Made by a program: the position numbers and the translations under genes | Notes under the pieces: model-generated | What the model saw: only the letters and a program-made list of their open reading frames with translations | The model's database searches: none | What the model was told of the DNA's origin: nothing | Assembly: GCA_965178125.1 (NCBI GenBank) | Contig: OZ237767.1 | Location: 496,001 to 560,000, forward strand | Length of the DNA: 64,000 nt | From: Bilabrum cf. latius | Taxonomy: Eukaryota; Bigyra: Bicosoecida; Bigyra; Bicosoecida | Direction: 5' to 3' | Part shown: positions 47,301 through 59,800 of the stretch, piece by piece | How the letters are laid out: each line of letters opens with the position of its first letter | Numbering within the stretch: position 1 is the first letter of the stretch

Positions 47301-50108
47301 GGACCCACGGGATCCACCGAGGGCTGGAGCGAGGCGGAGCGCCTGTCCCGCATCCACATCGGAGCGAGGGAGTGCTTCATGCCGGGCGCCCTGCCCGAGG
47401 GAGCCCAGCGGTCCGTGGCCGAGGTGCTGGACGAGTTCACCGGGGACACCACCCAGCGGGCCGTGCTGGAGTGCCATCTGGACGCAGACACCGTCGGATC
47501 CAAGAACATCACTGTGCAGGTGGCCGGCCAGCGCCGCTTCGCAGACATCACCAGGCCCCCGCTGGTGCAGGTGGTGTGTGACCGGGACTACTTCGGTCTG
47601 GAGGGCGAGATGTGCTTGCCCTGTCCTGAGGGCGGCGTATGCGACGGATACGACCAGTTCAACAACACGCACACCATGCCTAGGCCCATGGAGAACTTCT
47701 ACAACCTCAACTCGTCCGACACCGCCAACTTGAACATGCTTGAAGTCTGCCCGCCAGGCCGGCAGGTGGTGGCGCCGAGGCACCCCCTTGACGAAGACGA
47801 GCCCATGATCCACGAGGGTGGGCCCAGGGACGTGTGCATCGTGGCGTGCGAGCCGCAGTGGGCGTGCGTGGGCGACAACTTCTGTGCACGGGGATATGCA
47901 TCCAAGGCACCCATGTACAGGTGCGCCAGCTGCGACACGGGCTTCTACAGGCGCGCGGGCGAGTGCGTCAAGTGCCCCGACAACCCGTGGATCCTCATCG
48001 TGGCGTTCGTGCTGATGGCCATGACGGCCGGGTGCGTGGGCCTGTGGCTAAACCGCAGCAAGATCAACATTGCGCTGATCGCCATCGGCGTTGACTACTT
48101 CCAGGTGCTGGCCATCTTCGCCAACGCCCGCGTGAGCTGGCCCCCCATGCTCAAGGACCTGTTCCACATCCTGTCTGCCTTCAACCTCAACCTTGAGATC
48201 ACGGCCCCCGAGTGCACGGTGCCCGAGCTGGCCTTCCAGACCAAGTGGTACTTCATCGTGCTGCTGCCTCTGGCCGTCATCGCCATGGGCATGGTGGCCT
48301 TCGCTGCCTTCTGGCTGTACGCTCTCTTCACCAACATGCAGAAGGATCCCAAGGGGTAGAGGTACGCTCCTCTGGTGGCTGGCCTGATCGTGCTGCTTTA
48401 CTTCCTGTACCTGCACGAGACCAAGACCATCCTGGACGTGTTCAACTGCGTGCCCACCACACCACCGGACGGACAGAAGTACCTGCAGGCCGTGTTCGAG
48501 CCTTGCGGACAGAAGGGCGGCGTGCAGCTGCAGCTCATGCCCTTCGCCGTAATTGCGCTGATCGTGTACACGTTCGGCTTCCCCGCGTGGGTGGCCTTCA
48601 TGCTGGTGGTCAATAAGGAGACAATCATGCTGGATCAGCTCAGGAGGGCCCAGGGACACGGATACACGTTTGTGTCGTCCGATCCCGAGGCCATCAAGCA
48701 GGCCGCGGCATTCCGCGTCAAGTTCCAGCGTCTGTACTACTACTTCAAGCCTGAGTACTACTGGTGGGTCATGACCATCATCGCGCGCAAGGCCCTCATC
48801 GCCTTCTGCTCGCTCATGTTCAACACCAACGCGTCCTTCCAGATGGCCGCCACGCTGCTGGTCATCTTCCTGTGCTACACGCTGCAGGTCAAGTACAACC
48901 CGTACATGCCCCCCGCCGAGTACCAGGACACGCTCATCGACTGGGCCGGCAAGTCCGTGGACGAGGGTCTCCGCAAGGCCCAGGCGGACCGCAGCTCCTC
49001 AGATGCCATCGACAAGGCCGCCGCCCAGAACTCGGCCAACCGCCGCGACGAGCTGCTGGACACCACCGGCATGGCCAGCACTGGGTCTATGGCGCGAGCC
49101 CAGCAGGGTGGGCTCGCGGGCTGCCTGCAGTCCACGGGCTCTGCCGCCTTCAGCATGTGCGCTCGGTCCCCTGAGCTGTACTACTCGCTGTGGGACACGA
49201 TCCGCTCGCAGGACAAGAGGCAGGAGAAGGCCAACCAGAGGTCGCAGAACAGCCTCAGCAGCACGCGCATCAACGCCGCAGCAGTGGATCCCAAGGACGT
49301 GATGGGCGTGATGGGCAGCAACGTGATGAACTGGAACACCGTGGAGACGGTGCTGCTGTTCTGCGCCATCCTCGTGACGCTGGGCGGCATCATGCTCGAG
49401 TCGGGCCGCTTCGATCAGGAGGGCTACCAGGACCAGCGGGACGCCATCACCATCATCCTCATGCTCATCATCATGTCGTCCATCACGTACTACTTCACGG
49501 TCTTCGGGCTGGAGCTGTACATGCTGGTGACGGCCAAGGACCGCGCTCGTCGGCTGCAGCAGGCCAGCATCAAGAAGGTCAAGGAGGGCAAGACGGCCCG
49601 CAAGACCGAGGTGGACATGTCGAACGCTGAGTACAGCGCCAACCCGCTCATGGACGTCAGCACGGCCGGCAAGGACAGCGGCGCGGACGGCGACTCTGCT
49701 CTCCTGCAGAACATGCGCGGCATGATGGAGCTGGAGAGCCTGGACCGGCACTCGTGGGTGCGCCTCAGGAGCCAGTTCAAGGAGTTCGTGCTGTCGTACG
49801 AGGACATGTCCAAGGAGCACAAGCGGCTTGCCAAGGAAGCCATGCGCTCCGGCGCTTCCGGCGCGTCGCCCATGCTGGGTGCATCCTCGCCGCGCATCGG
49901 GGCCGCCTCTTCACCGAAGTAGGGACTCGGCGCTGCCTTCGCGAACCCGATGGGCATGGCCCGCGGCGGCAAGAAGAAGGAATTCGGCAGGGCTGCCTCC
50001 GGTCGTGGACTTGGAAGCCGCCGGTCCAGCTCCAAGGGCAAGGGCCTGCTACTCAAGTCATCAGCTTCTTTCAGTAAGTCGTCGCTGTCCATGGAGGACG
50101 AGGCTTGA
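38324..50108 (+). CDS. Giant surface receptor/adhesin-like protein, copy 1 (~3,812 residues)
   Basis: Exons 38324-38765, 38864-39277, 39380-39450, 39597-50108; GT-AG introns; TGA stop. TAG codons at 39139, 40749, 41418, 42648, 43023, 44229, 48357 and 49920 are read as Gln. Order: signal peptide (MHRSMLALALLLGSISAQG); Tyr-rich N-terminal region (QYYYYYGYQ, VYYYYIY); LamG/ConA-like stretch near 40.3-40.7 kb; sushi/CCP-like Cys module at 40.75-40.9 kb; two or three cadherin-like repeats with DVNDPP motifs (41.2, 41.5 kb); at least 12 IPT/TIG repeats from 42.4 to 47.3 kb (e.g. GGETIVLTGTNLGF, GGQTIVITGSNFGP, HPITIKGRNFGP); a Cys-rich CLPCPEGGVCDG-type module (47.6-48.0 kb); eight or nine membrane helices (48.0-49.5 kb); a basic Ser-rich cytoplasmic tail. 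This fits a cell-surface adhesion or sensory receptor; ligand unknown. Confidence 0.9.
41418..41420 (+). other. Diagnostic TAG codon (Gln) in receptor copy 1
   Basis: TAG sits in the context Thr-Gly-TAG-Leu-Ser of a cadherin-like repeat (typical TGxL strand). The paired codon in arm 2 (59547-59545) is CAG. This directly indicates that TAG stands for Gln. Confidence 0.93.
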
Positions 50109-50280
50109 GCCTACCACGGCGCCTTCTAGCCGTGAGATTCCATGTGACCAGTTGCGCGAATGCACGTCATCCAGAGTTTGAACTGCAACGCCGTTGGCAA
50201 GTTAAGCTTGCAATGCTAGCTGCACAAAAGCGGCCGCATCTAGCAAGATTTCGCTTCCCACCGCGGCATGCAGATCTGGA

Positions 50281-50681
50281 CGGAGCTCAACCAACAGTGT
50301 TCAAGGGCTACTTAGGGCTATATATTTTGCGTTATCTTGAAGATTAAGTTATGCATATTTTGAACAGTTGATTGCATCTGTGCTGCCTGTCTGCGGACTG
50401 GTCCACCCGGAGTAGCCATCCAGAACAAGTGGTCCCATACAGGCCATTCAATTGGTGCACCCCACCCATTCAGGCCATTAAAAGCATCCTTAATTTTCTT
50501 TCCGCATGACTGACTTTGGCTGGCTATGGTATACGCTGCCAGTGGGGTAGACTAGATAGACACGAAAACGCATCGAGACAAAATTGACAACGCGATATGA
50601 TTCATCTACAAGCAAACATACGATTCTCTCTGAGCCAGTATGGTAATTGACTGGTAATGGCCCGTTAATGCGATGCACTGA
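50281..50681. other. Unique spacer at the centre of the inverted repeat (~400 bp)
   Basis: AT-rich sequence with no counterpart in the other orientation; the two arms end near 50280 and 50682 around a shared gcatgcag element. It has stops in every frame. It is the shared 3' flank of two convergent genes. No transposon ends, tRNA or target-site duplication were recognised. Confidence 0.7.
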
Positions 50682-50856
50682 CATACCAGACCTGCATGCC
50701 GCGGTGGGAAGCGAAGTCTTGCTAGATGCGGCCGCTTTTGAGCGGTTAGCATTGCAAGCTTAACTTGCCAACGGCGTTGCAGTTCAAACTCTGGATGACG
50801 TGCATTCGCACAACTGGTCACATGGAATCTCACGGCTAGAAGGCGCCGTGGTAGGC

Positions 50857-53800
50857 TCAAGCCTCGTCCTCCATGGACAGCGACGACTTACTGAAAGAAG
50901 CTGATGACTTCAGTAGCAGGCCCTTGCCCTTGGAGCTGGACCGGCGGCTTCCAAGTCCACGACCGGAGGCAGCCCTGCCGAATTCCTTCTTCTTGCCGCC
51001 GCGGGCCATGCCCATCGGGTTCGCGAAGGCAGCGCCGAGTCCCTACTTCGGTGAAGAGGCGGCCCCGATGCGCGGCGAGGATGCACCCAGCATGGGCGAC
51101 GCGCCGGAAGCGCCGGAGCGCATGGCTTCCTTGGCAAGCCGCTTGTGCTCCTTGGACATGTCCTCGTACGACAGCACGAACTCCTTGAACTGGCTCCTGA
51201 GGCGCACCCACGAGTGCCGGTCCAGGCTCTCCAGCTCCATCATGCCGCGCATGTTCTGCAGGAGAGCAGAGTCGCCGTCCGCGCCGCTGTCCTTGCCGGC
51301 CGTGCTGACGTCCATGAGCGGGTTGGCGCTGTACTCAGCGTTCGACATGTCCACCTCGGTCTTGCGGGCCGTCTTGCCCTCCTTGACCTTCTTGATGCTG
51401 GCCTGCTGCAGCCGACGAGCGCGGTCCTTGGCCGTCACCAGCATGTACAGCTCCAGCCCGAAGACCGTGAAGTAGTACGTGATGGACGACATGATGATGA
51501 GCATGAGGATGATGGTGATGGCGTCCCGCTGGTCCTGGTAGCCCTCCTGATCGAAGCGGCCCGACTCGAGCATGATGCCGCCCAGCGTCACGAGGATGGC
51601 GCAGAACAGCAGCACCGTCTCCACGGTGTTCCAGTTCATCACGTTGCTGCCCATCACGCCCATCACGTCCTTGGGATCCACTGCTGCGGCGTTGATGCGC
51701 GTGCTGCTGAGGCTGTTCTGCGACCTCTGGTTGGCCTTCTCCTGCCTCTTGTCCTGCGAGCGGATCGTGTCCCACAGCGAGTAGTACAGCTCAGGGGACC
51801 GAGCGCACATGCTGAAGGCGGCAGAGCCCGTGGACTGCAGGCAGCCCGCGAGCCCACCCTGCTGGGCTCGCGCCATAGACCCAGTGCTGGCCATGCCGGT
51901 GGTGTCCAGCAGCTCGTCGCGGCGGTTGGCCGAGTTCTGGGCGGCGGCCTTGTCGATGGCATCTGAGGAGCTGCGGTCCGCCTGGGCCTTGCGGAGACCC
52001 TCGTCCACGGACTTGCCGGCCCAGTCGATGAGCGTGTCCTGGTACTCGGCGGGGGGCATGTACGGGTTGTACTTGACCTGCAGCGTGTAGCACAGGAAGA
52101 TGACCAGCAGCGTGGCGGCCATCTGGAAGGACGCGTTGGTGTTGAACATGAGCGAGCAGAAGGCGATGAGGGCCTTGCGCGCGATGATGGTCATGACCCA
52201 CCAGTAATACTCGGGCTTGAAGTAGTAGTACAGACGCTGGAACTTGACGCGGAATGCTGCGGCCTGCTTGATGGCCTCGGGATCGGACGACACAAACGTG
52301 TATCCGTGTCCCTGGGCCCTCCTGAGCTGATCCAGCATGATGGTCTCCTTATTGACCACCAGCATGAAGGCCACCCACGCGGGGAAGCCGAACGTGTACA
52401 CGATCAGCGCAATTACGGCGAAGGGCATGAGCTGCAGCTGCACGCCGCCCTTCTGTCCGCAAGGCTCGAACACGGCCTGCAGGTACTTCTGTCCGTCCGG
52501 TGGTGTGGTGGGCACGCAGTTGAACACGTCCAGGATGGTCTTGGTCTCGTGCAGGTACAGGAAGTAAAGCAGCACGATCAGGCCAGCCACCAGAGGAGCG
52601 TACCTCTACCCCTTGGGATCCTTCTGCATGTTGGTGAAGAGAGCGTACAGCCAGAAGGCAGCGAAGGCCACCATGCCCATGGCGATGACGGCCAGAGGCA
52701 GCAGCACGATGAAGTACCACTTGGTCTGGAAGGCCAGCTCGGGCACAGTGCACTCGGGGGCCGTGATCTCAAGGTTGAGGTTGAAGGCGGACAGGATGTG
52801 GAACAGGTCCTTGAGCATGGGGGGCCAGCTCACGCGGGCGTTGGCGAAGATGGCCAGCACCTGGAAGTAGTCAACGCCGATGGCGATCAGCGCAATGTTG
52901 ATCTTGCTGCGGTTTAGCCACAGGCCCACGCACCCGGCCGTCATGGCCATCAGCACGAACGCCACGATGAGGATCCATGGGTTGTCGGGGCACTTGACGC
53001 ACTCGCCCGCGCGCCTGTAGAAGCCCGTGTCGCAGCTGGCGCACCTGTACATGGGTGCCTTGGATGCATATCCCCGTGCACAGAAGTTGTCGCCCACGCA
53101 CGCCCACTGCGGCTCGCACGCCACGATGCACACGTCCCTGGGCCCACCCTCGTGGATCATGGGCTCGTCTTCGTCAAGGGGGTGCCTCGGCGCCACCACC
53201 TGCCGGCCTGGCGGGCAGACTTCAAGCATGTTCAAGTTGGCGGTGTCGGACGAGTTGAGGTTGTAGAAGTTCTCCATGGGCCTAGGCATGGTGTGCGTGT
53301 TGTTGAACTGGTCGTATCCGTCGCATACGCCGCCCTCAGGACAGGGCAAGCACATCTCGCCCTCCAGACCGAAGTAGTCCCGGTCACACACCACCTGCAC
53401 CAGCGGGGGCCTGGTGATGTCTGCGAAGCGGCGCTGGCCGGCCACCTGCACAGTGATGTTCTTGGCTCCGACGGTGTCTGCGTCCAGATGGCACTCCAGC
53501 ACGGCCCGCTGGGTGGTGTCCCCGGTGAACTCGTCCAGCACCTCGGCCACGGACCGCTGGGCTCCCTCGGGCAGGGCGCCCGGCATGAAGCACTCCCTCG
53601 CTCCGATGTGGATGCGGGACAGGCGCTCCGCCTCGCTCCAGCCCTCGGTGGATCCCGTGGGTCCGAAATTCCTGCCCTTGATGGTGATGGGGTGCCTGCC
53701 CTCTAGCTCGCGGATCTCCACGGTCTGCGGAGTCACGGACGTGATGAATGGCCTCGAGTAGTTGACCAGTATCACGTTGCTGCGGATCTCCAGCACGTCG

Positions 53801-56800
53801 CCGTCAGTTACTGGGGCAGACGGGTTCTGCTCGAAGTGAGACACCATCACCTCCCGGTTGGTGCCCAGGCCCTCGGGGGTCACGAAGACGATCTCGTTGT
53901 CCTGGTGCCTCACGATGGTGGGCACTCCGCGGGTCCAGCTGGCTCGCGCCGAGCACCCCTCGAGGCCTGTCACTGCCAGCTCCGACTGCGCCACAGCCGA
54001 GTCGGGGCCCAGCTGGGAGGTGCCATCCAGGCCTCGCGCCACGGAGAGGCAGGCACGGTAGAACTGCACCGCCATGCCGGCCGTGGGCAGCACGCCCTGC
54101 GGCAGGCTGCTGGTGCCCATGTCCAGCTCACCATCACCCTCGGGGGTATGCAGGGGCAGCGGCACGCTGCCTGCCTGGAAGGTCTGCGATGCGGACTGCA
54201 GCACCACCGGGCTGGTGATGGGCCCGCGGCCGAAGTTCCTGCCCTTGAGCACAAGCTGCGCCCCTCCCGCCGTGGGGACGTCGTACACGCTGTTGGGCAG
54301 CGCCTCGATCGAGTCAATCTCGGGGTCGTTGTACTGGAACGCCACACCCTCGATGCCTGCCTGCACACCCCTGAGCTTGGGCCCTTGCATGGCACCCTCG
54401 GGCTGCTGTCCGCGCACGCGCAGGGTGATGTCGCGCATGCCCACGCCCGGAGGCATCAGCAGACGCACCCTGTCGTGGGTCCAGCTCAGCACGTGCCCAT
54501 GCCACACCTCGCCCTCGCCGTACACGGTCTCGGACTGGTCGCACACGAGGTTCCGCAGGCGGGTGCCCAGCGGCGCCGCGCCCTCCTCGGCGTCCCTGTT
54601 GGGCCACGCCACAAAGGCGCACGAGGTGTCGTTGTCCCTGGCTCCAAAGTTCTCGCCGTCCAGCTCGACCTCGTAGAAGCCCGCCGCGGGACCCCTGCGC
54701 ACCGTCACCTGCGTGCTGCCGTCCTCGGCCTGCACCACCTCCTGGCTGGCAGTGGCGGCGTACACCGTGGCGCCGGAGATGGAGGGCTTCATGTAGGCGA
54801 AGGCGTCCACCAGCGGCTCCGACTGCACCCCGGCCACGTCGATCACTGCATCCAGGCGAGCGCCGGTGCCTTCAGCCAAGGTGCACTCGATCTCGTCGTA
54901 GGCGGGGCGGTTGGCGGGCGCGGGGATGCGCACGGGGTTGGAGCAGTTGAGCATGCCGGGCGCGCTCGTGTCGGTGATCTCCTGCTCGGTGGCGCGCTCC
55001 TGGGAGAGAGGGCTGTCGCGGCCGATGTGTACGGCCAGCTGAGCTACCACCCCAGTGTCCACCTGAAGCGGGCTGGGCTCGCCGAAGTTGGTGCCGCGCA
55101 CCAGCACGCGCACGCCGCCGCGGGTAGGTCCCCTGGGCAGGCCGTTGAGGGTCACGCTCTGGATGGCGGGGGGCGTGTGGGAGTGCACCATGGGCTGCGA
55201 ATCCTGCCCGCCCACCGTCACGCGGAAAGCAAACGGCATGCCTCCAAGGGCCGGATCCGTGCCGTCGCCCTCGCCCTGGGGCACGCGCAGCTCCAGCATG
55301 GTGTGCGAGCGGCTGCGGCGGGCAGCATCCTGAGTGCGGTGCTGGCACGCGGATGTTTCGTCCTGCCACTGCTCGCCCAGCTCGAACGTGTTGCCGAAGC
55401 CCAGACGCACCTGAGGGCACACCCCGAAGTTGTCACCCACGATCTGCATGATGGCTCCGCGAGTGGGCGTGTACACCACGCCATCGGTAGGGGTGAAGAC
55501 CTCGTCGGGCTGGCCCAGCTGCGCGAGCGACGTGTCGTGCCACACGCGCACCTCGGTGATGGTCGGGGGCGCGTACGAGATGTGCTGCGGGTCCGACACG
55601 ATGGCCTCGTTGTTGCCCGGCGAGTACCGCTTGATGAGCACAGGCACGTTGGATCCGTCGTTCACAAAGTCACCCACGGGACCGGATGGCATGACGCACG
55701 TGATGGTCCACTGGAAGTACCCATCGTCCGCCTCGATGCGGGTGGAGTACTGGCCGTCGGCCGACACCTGCGCGTCCAGGATCTGCGACACGAAGTTGGC
55801 ATCCGACACGGACTGGGTGGTGTCGCTGGGCAGCACGAGCGGGCAGTCCTGCCCGCCCACATCCACCTCTAGACGGTTGGCCTGCCCAATGCGGGCCACC
55901 TTGAGCTCGAGGATCTCTCCGCCCGCCGTGTTGAATGCATTGGCGCCCTGCAGGCCGGCCAGCTGAGGGGACACGTCGTAGTACTGAGCTGCTTGAGACA
56001 CCTGGCTCTTCTCCACGGCGCCGTCGTACGACAGCGACACAAGCGCCACCTTGGCGAACCCGGCATCCACGGGCGTCATCACCTCCACCACAGTATCGGT
56101 CCACGACACCACCTGCACTCTATCTGCCACAGCCGAGAAGTCAGCCGGCGTGGCCGTGGGCGCGATGAGCACGCTGCGGCGGACCTGGTCGTTGAGGTCG
56201 CCCTGCGATGCGCCGAAGTTCCGCCCGTGCACGCGCAGCAGCTTCACGCCTTCCACGCCGGGGAAGAGCGTGAGCTTGTCGTTGGCGTACGGCCCGCTGT
56301 CGTCGATGGGGTCGAGCGACAGGAAGTCGATGCTGGGGTTCTGGTAGGTGAGCACCGTGGGGTTGTTCACCACCACAGACGCGTTGATGGGACCCTCGGT
56401 CACCATGGTGGTGTAGGCCGACATGTCCACGGCGCTGCGCAGGGCCAGCTGGGAGAATCCCGCGGGGGAGTTGACCAGCACGATGGCGCGGTCCCGGCCC
56501 AGGCCTGAGGGCAGGGCGAACTTGATCTTCTGCGTGGCGCTGCGGTCGTACCCCGGGGAGTATGTGGAGCCCGCTGGTGCTGGGACGTACGGCCCCGTGC
56601 CAGACATGGCATCTACAGTGGCGATGCCAGTGGTCAGCGTGCCATCGGCGGTGTGGCCAAAGTCGACCGTCAGCGTGGACCTGCCGTCCGCAAATCCGAA
56701 ATGCTTGCCAGTCACCGTCACCATCTGGGGGCTCTACTCGTCCTGCTCGGCATGCCCGAAGGCGGGTGAGATGGAAATGATCTCGGGGGCGGCGTACGAC

Positions 56801-59800
56801 ACCGTGGCCCGTGACTCGGCTGACTCCTGGTCGGCTACCACCACGACGAAGCTTAGGTCAGCGCCCACACCTGGGGGCACCCGCACCCTGATCCTCGTAT
56901 GGTCCGTCATGATGCGGTACTCGGACTCGCGCAGCACGTACTGGTGGGCCCCGTTGCCGAAGCGCACCTCCTGCAGCAGCTGCTCGTCTCCCGACGGCCC
57001 GAAGTTGCGGCCCACGAGCTCCACGTAGTCTCCGCCCTCGGGGCTTAGCTGCCGATCCTGAGGCATGGCGGGCATGGGGTCCACCGACATGGCATCGCCA
57101 GCCACTGTGGCGGCAAACAGCCCATCTCCATTGAAGCGCTCGATCGAGTCGATTACGGGCAGAGCATAGGCAGTCACCGGGTCTCGGGAAGTCAGCCCGT
57201 CCACCACCACGGTCCACTTGAGGTCGGCACCACCACCCACGGCCAGCTCGCATCGGATGCGCTTGTGATCCACCACCATGCTGCAGCTGCTGCCATCCAC
57301 GGCAAACGTCCTGATCTCGGGATCCAGGGCATTCCCGCTCTCGTCGAAACGGGCCATGACCAGCCTGTACGAGATGGCCACCTTGGCGTCCATCACCGGG
57401 CCAAAGTTGTCGCCGTAGATCTCGATCTCGTCACCGCCCTGCGTGCGTCCTTGCCGCACCGCGTCGATCATATCGGTATCGGCCACATCGTCGAAGCCCG
57501 CGATGGTGGGGGCAGAGTAGCTCGAGTTTGCCTCGAAGATTGCCTCGGTCATCTGCCCGCCCACGCGCAGAGCCCAAGAGTAGCCCGCACCGCGGCCCGG
57601 GATGAGCCGGCAGTTGACGCGGCTGACACCATGCCTGGCCGGGTCACGCACCACCTCGCACGCCCCCGTGGCCTCGTCCTGGTCCATCTCGTACAGGTCG
57701 CTGCCCGCCGGGAAATCGCTCTCCAGCCCGAACTGCACCACCTCGATGGCGTTCATGGCCACAGGTCCGAAGTGCGCGCCGTCAATCTCCACCAGATCGC
57801 CCCCGGATGTGGAGGCGTCCTTTGCACCAGGCCCGAACACGCGAGTGATGACGGGCGATAGGTAGCTCAACTTCTGGGACGAGGGGCTGCTCTCGAGAGT
57901 GATCGATTCCGTGGCATCGCCTGGCATGACGGCCTTGACCTAGTGGTCCCGGCCCACTCCCGCGCCCGTGGTGCACGTCAAGGTCGTGTGCGCAGTGGCC
58001 ACGTCCTTGGTGCAAACCACGCCATCGCTCACGTACTCGTGGTCGGCAGTGGATCCGATGCCGGGGATGGTGCTGGGCCTGGTGCCGTACGTGACCTTGG
58101 GCAGCAGCGCCCTTCCGTTGATGTCCACCAGAGGACCGAAGTTGCTGCCCGTGATCACGATCGTTTGCCCTCCCGCCGAATCCAGCATGTCCAGGCTGTG
58201 CGAGGCACCAGCAGGCACGCCCACGGACTGGATGTCGGGGGCGCCGTATTCGATCTGGTCCGCTGCTGGCACCTGGCTCACCTGCCCCGCCACTCGCACG
58301 AAGAGGCTCAGCTTCTAACCGTACCCCTCCCCAGTCCGGACCTGCAGCTCGTCGTACTCTACGCCCGAGGCCTGCACGGTACCCACGAAGGGGAGGTCAT
58401 CAAAGTCAGCCTCGTTGAAGGGCTCCGGCACATCGGCCTCGAAGCCGTACCTGACCTGCACCAGGTTCAGGTCGATGTCCTCGAAGCCCAGGTTGGTGCC
58501 GGTCAGGACGATCGTCTCGCCGCCCGCAGTGCTCATGGGCCGGGTCTCGGTCAAATGGTTGGGCCCCGCGATGGATGTCACTTTAGGCTCGGCATAGCTG
58601 GTGGACAGGATGGCGCTGGCTGCCACCTGGTCCCCGCGCATGACCACCTTCCAGCGGAAGTTCTTACCCGCCCCCGGAGGCACAGTGCACACGAGGTAGT
58701 CCTCGTCGTTGCCCTCGCTGTCCAAGCTGCCCGACTTCTTGATCTCGCACGTGGCGGTGTAGCTCAGCATGGGCTCCTCGACCTGCGCGTACGTCACCTC
58801 GAGCGGGGCTCCCGCCACGAGGTTAAGGGCCTGGATCTTGACTCCCTGCACATGCGAACCAGACGTGCCGCGGGTCAGCATGCCCTCGATGACGTCCACT
58901 TCATCACGGACTGTGTCGTCGCACGCCCCGTCGCACACCTGGATGCCGGTCAGGGCGGGGGTCTGCGCGAGGTCCCTGGCGCTTAGGTCCGACATGATGA
59001 TGAGCGTCTGCTTGCCCTGGCGCCGGGCCGTCCCGTCGTCCGCCTCCAGCTCGATCTCGTACACTGCGCGCACCAGCTCCCCGTCGTACTCGAACGGGTA
59101 CATGGGGTCGCCCTCCTGAGGGGCCACGTCGTACGTCAGATCCACCGTGAACTGCATCTGCTTGCGGTTGCCATCGTTGGGATCAGCCGTATCACGAAGC
59201 TCCACGATTTCGTAATCGGCAGCCAGGGCTGTGCGTGTGGTGGAACTGTCCGTGAGGTAGTTGCCATCCACGCTGGGGCTGAGTCTGGACACCGACACGA
59301 TGCGGTAGGTGATGTCGTCTCCGTCCTCGTCCTCCGATTGGAGTATCGTGATAACTGAGCCCGTGGTGGCGTTGAGCTCCTCCACCGTGTAGCTCAGCTC
59401 GAGCACCTCTGGGGGGTCGTTCACGTCACGCAGCGTCACGTTGACCTGCCTCCCATCGTCGGCTCCGTCGGGGTCTGCCACGGTCACGAAGAGCAGGTGC
59501 TCCTTCTTGTCCTCGTAGTTGAGGCCCTCTTTAGCCACCGACAGCTGGCCCGTAGTCTCGCCGATCGTGAAGAAGCCGTCGTCGTTGCCGGCCAGAATGG
59601 CCCATTCGAAGTCCGTCGTGGCATCAGGGTCCGTGGCGGTGAATGGCCCGGGCAGCACGTTGGTGCCCACGGCCGAGTTCTCATCCACGCTCACCTGGAT
59701 GGGGTCGGCCTGGTCCATGACGGGCGGGTCGTTCACGTCAATAACATTGATGGTCACCTGCACCTCAGAAGCAGCCCGGTCATCGCCATCCGTCTTGCCA

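Larger units (their letters stand above)
37930..50280. repeat. Inverted repeat, arm 1 (~12.3 kb)
   Basis: It matches the reverse complement of 50682-62940. Across the last exon of the gene it carries (39597-50108), arm coordinates mirror exactly (position x pairs with 100965 minus x), with no net indel over 10.5 kb. Divergence is low near the centre and clearly higher at the outer end and in the introns. Confidence 0.93.

Noticed and set aside
38324-50108. Reading the many TAG-ended ORFs as separate genes, pseudogenes or programmed readthrough
   Set aside because: The same pattern occurs in most genes of the window, domains continue across each TAG, no TAA or TGA interrupts, and the duplicate copy stays intact over 10.5 kb. 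Decay or occasional readthrough would not give this.
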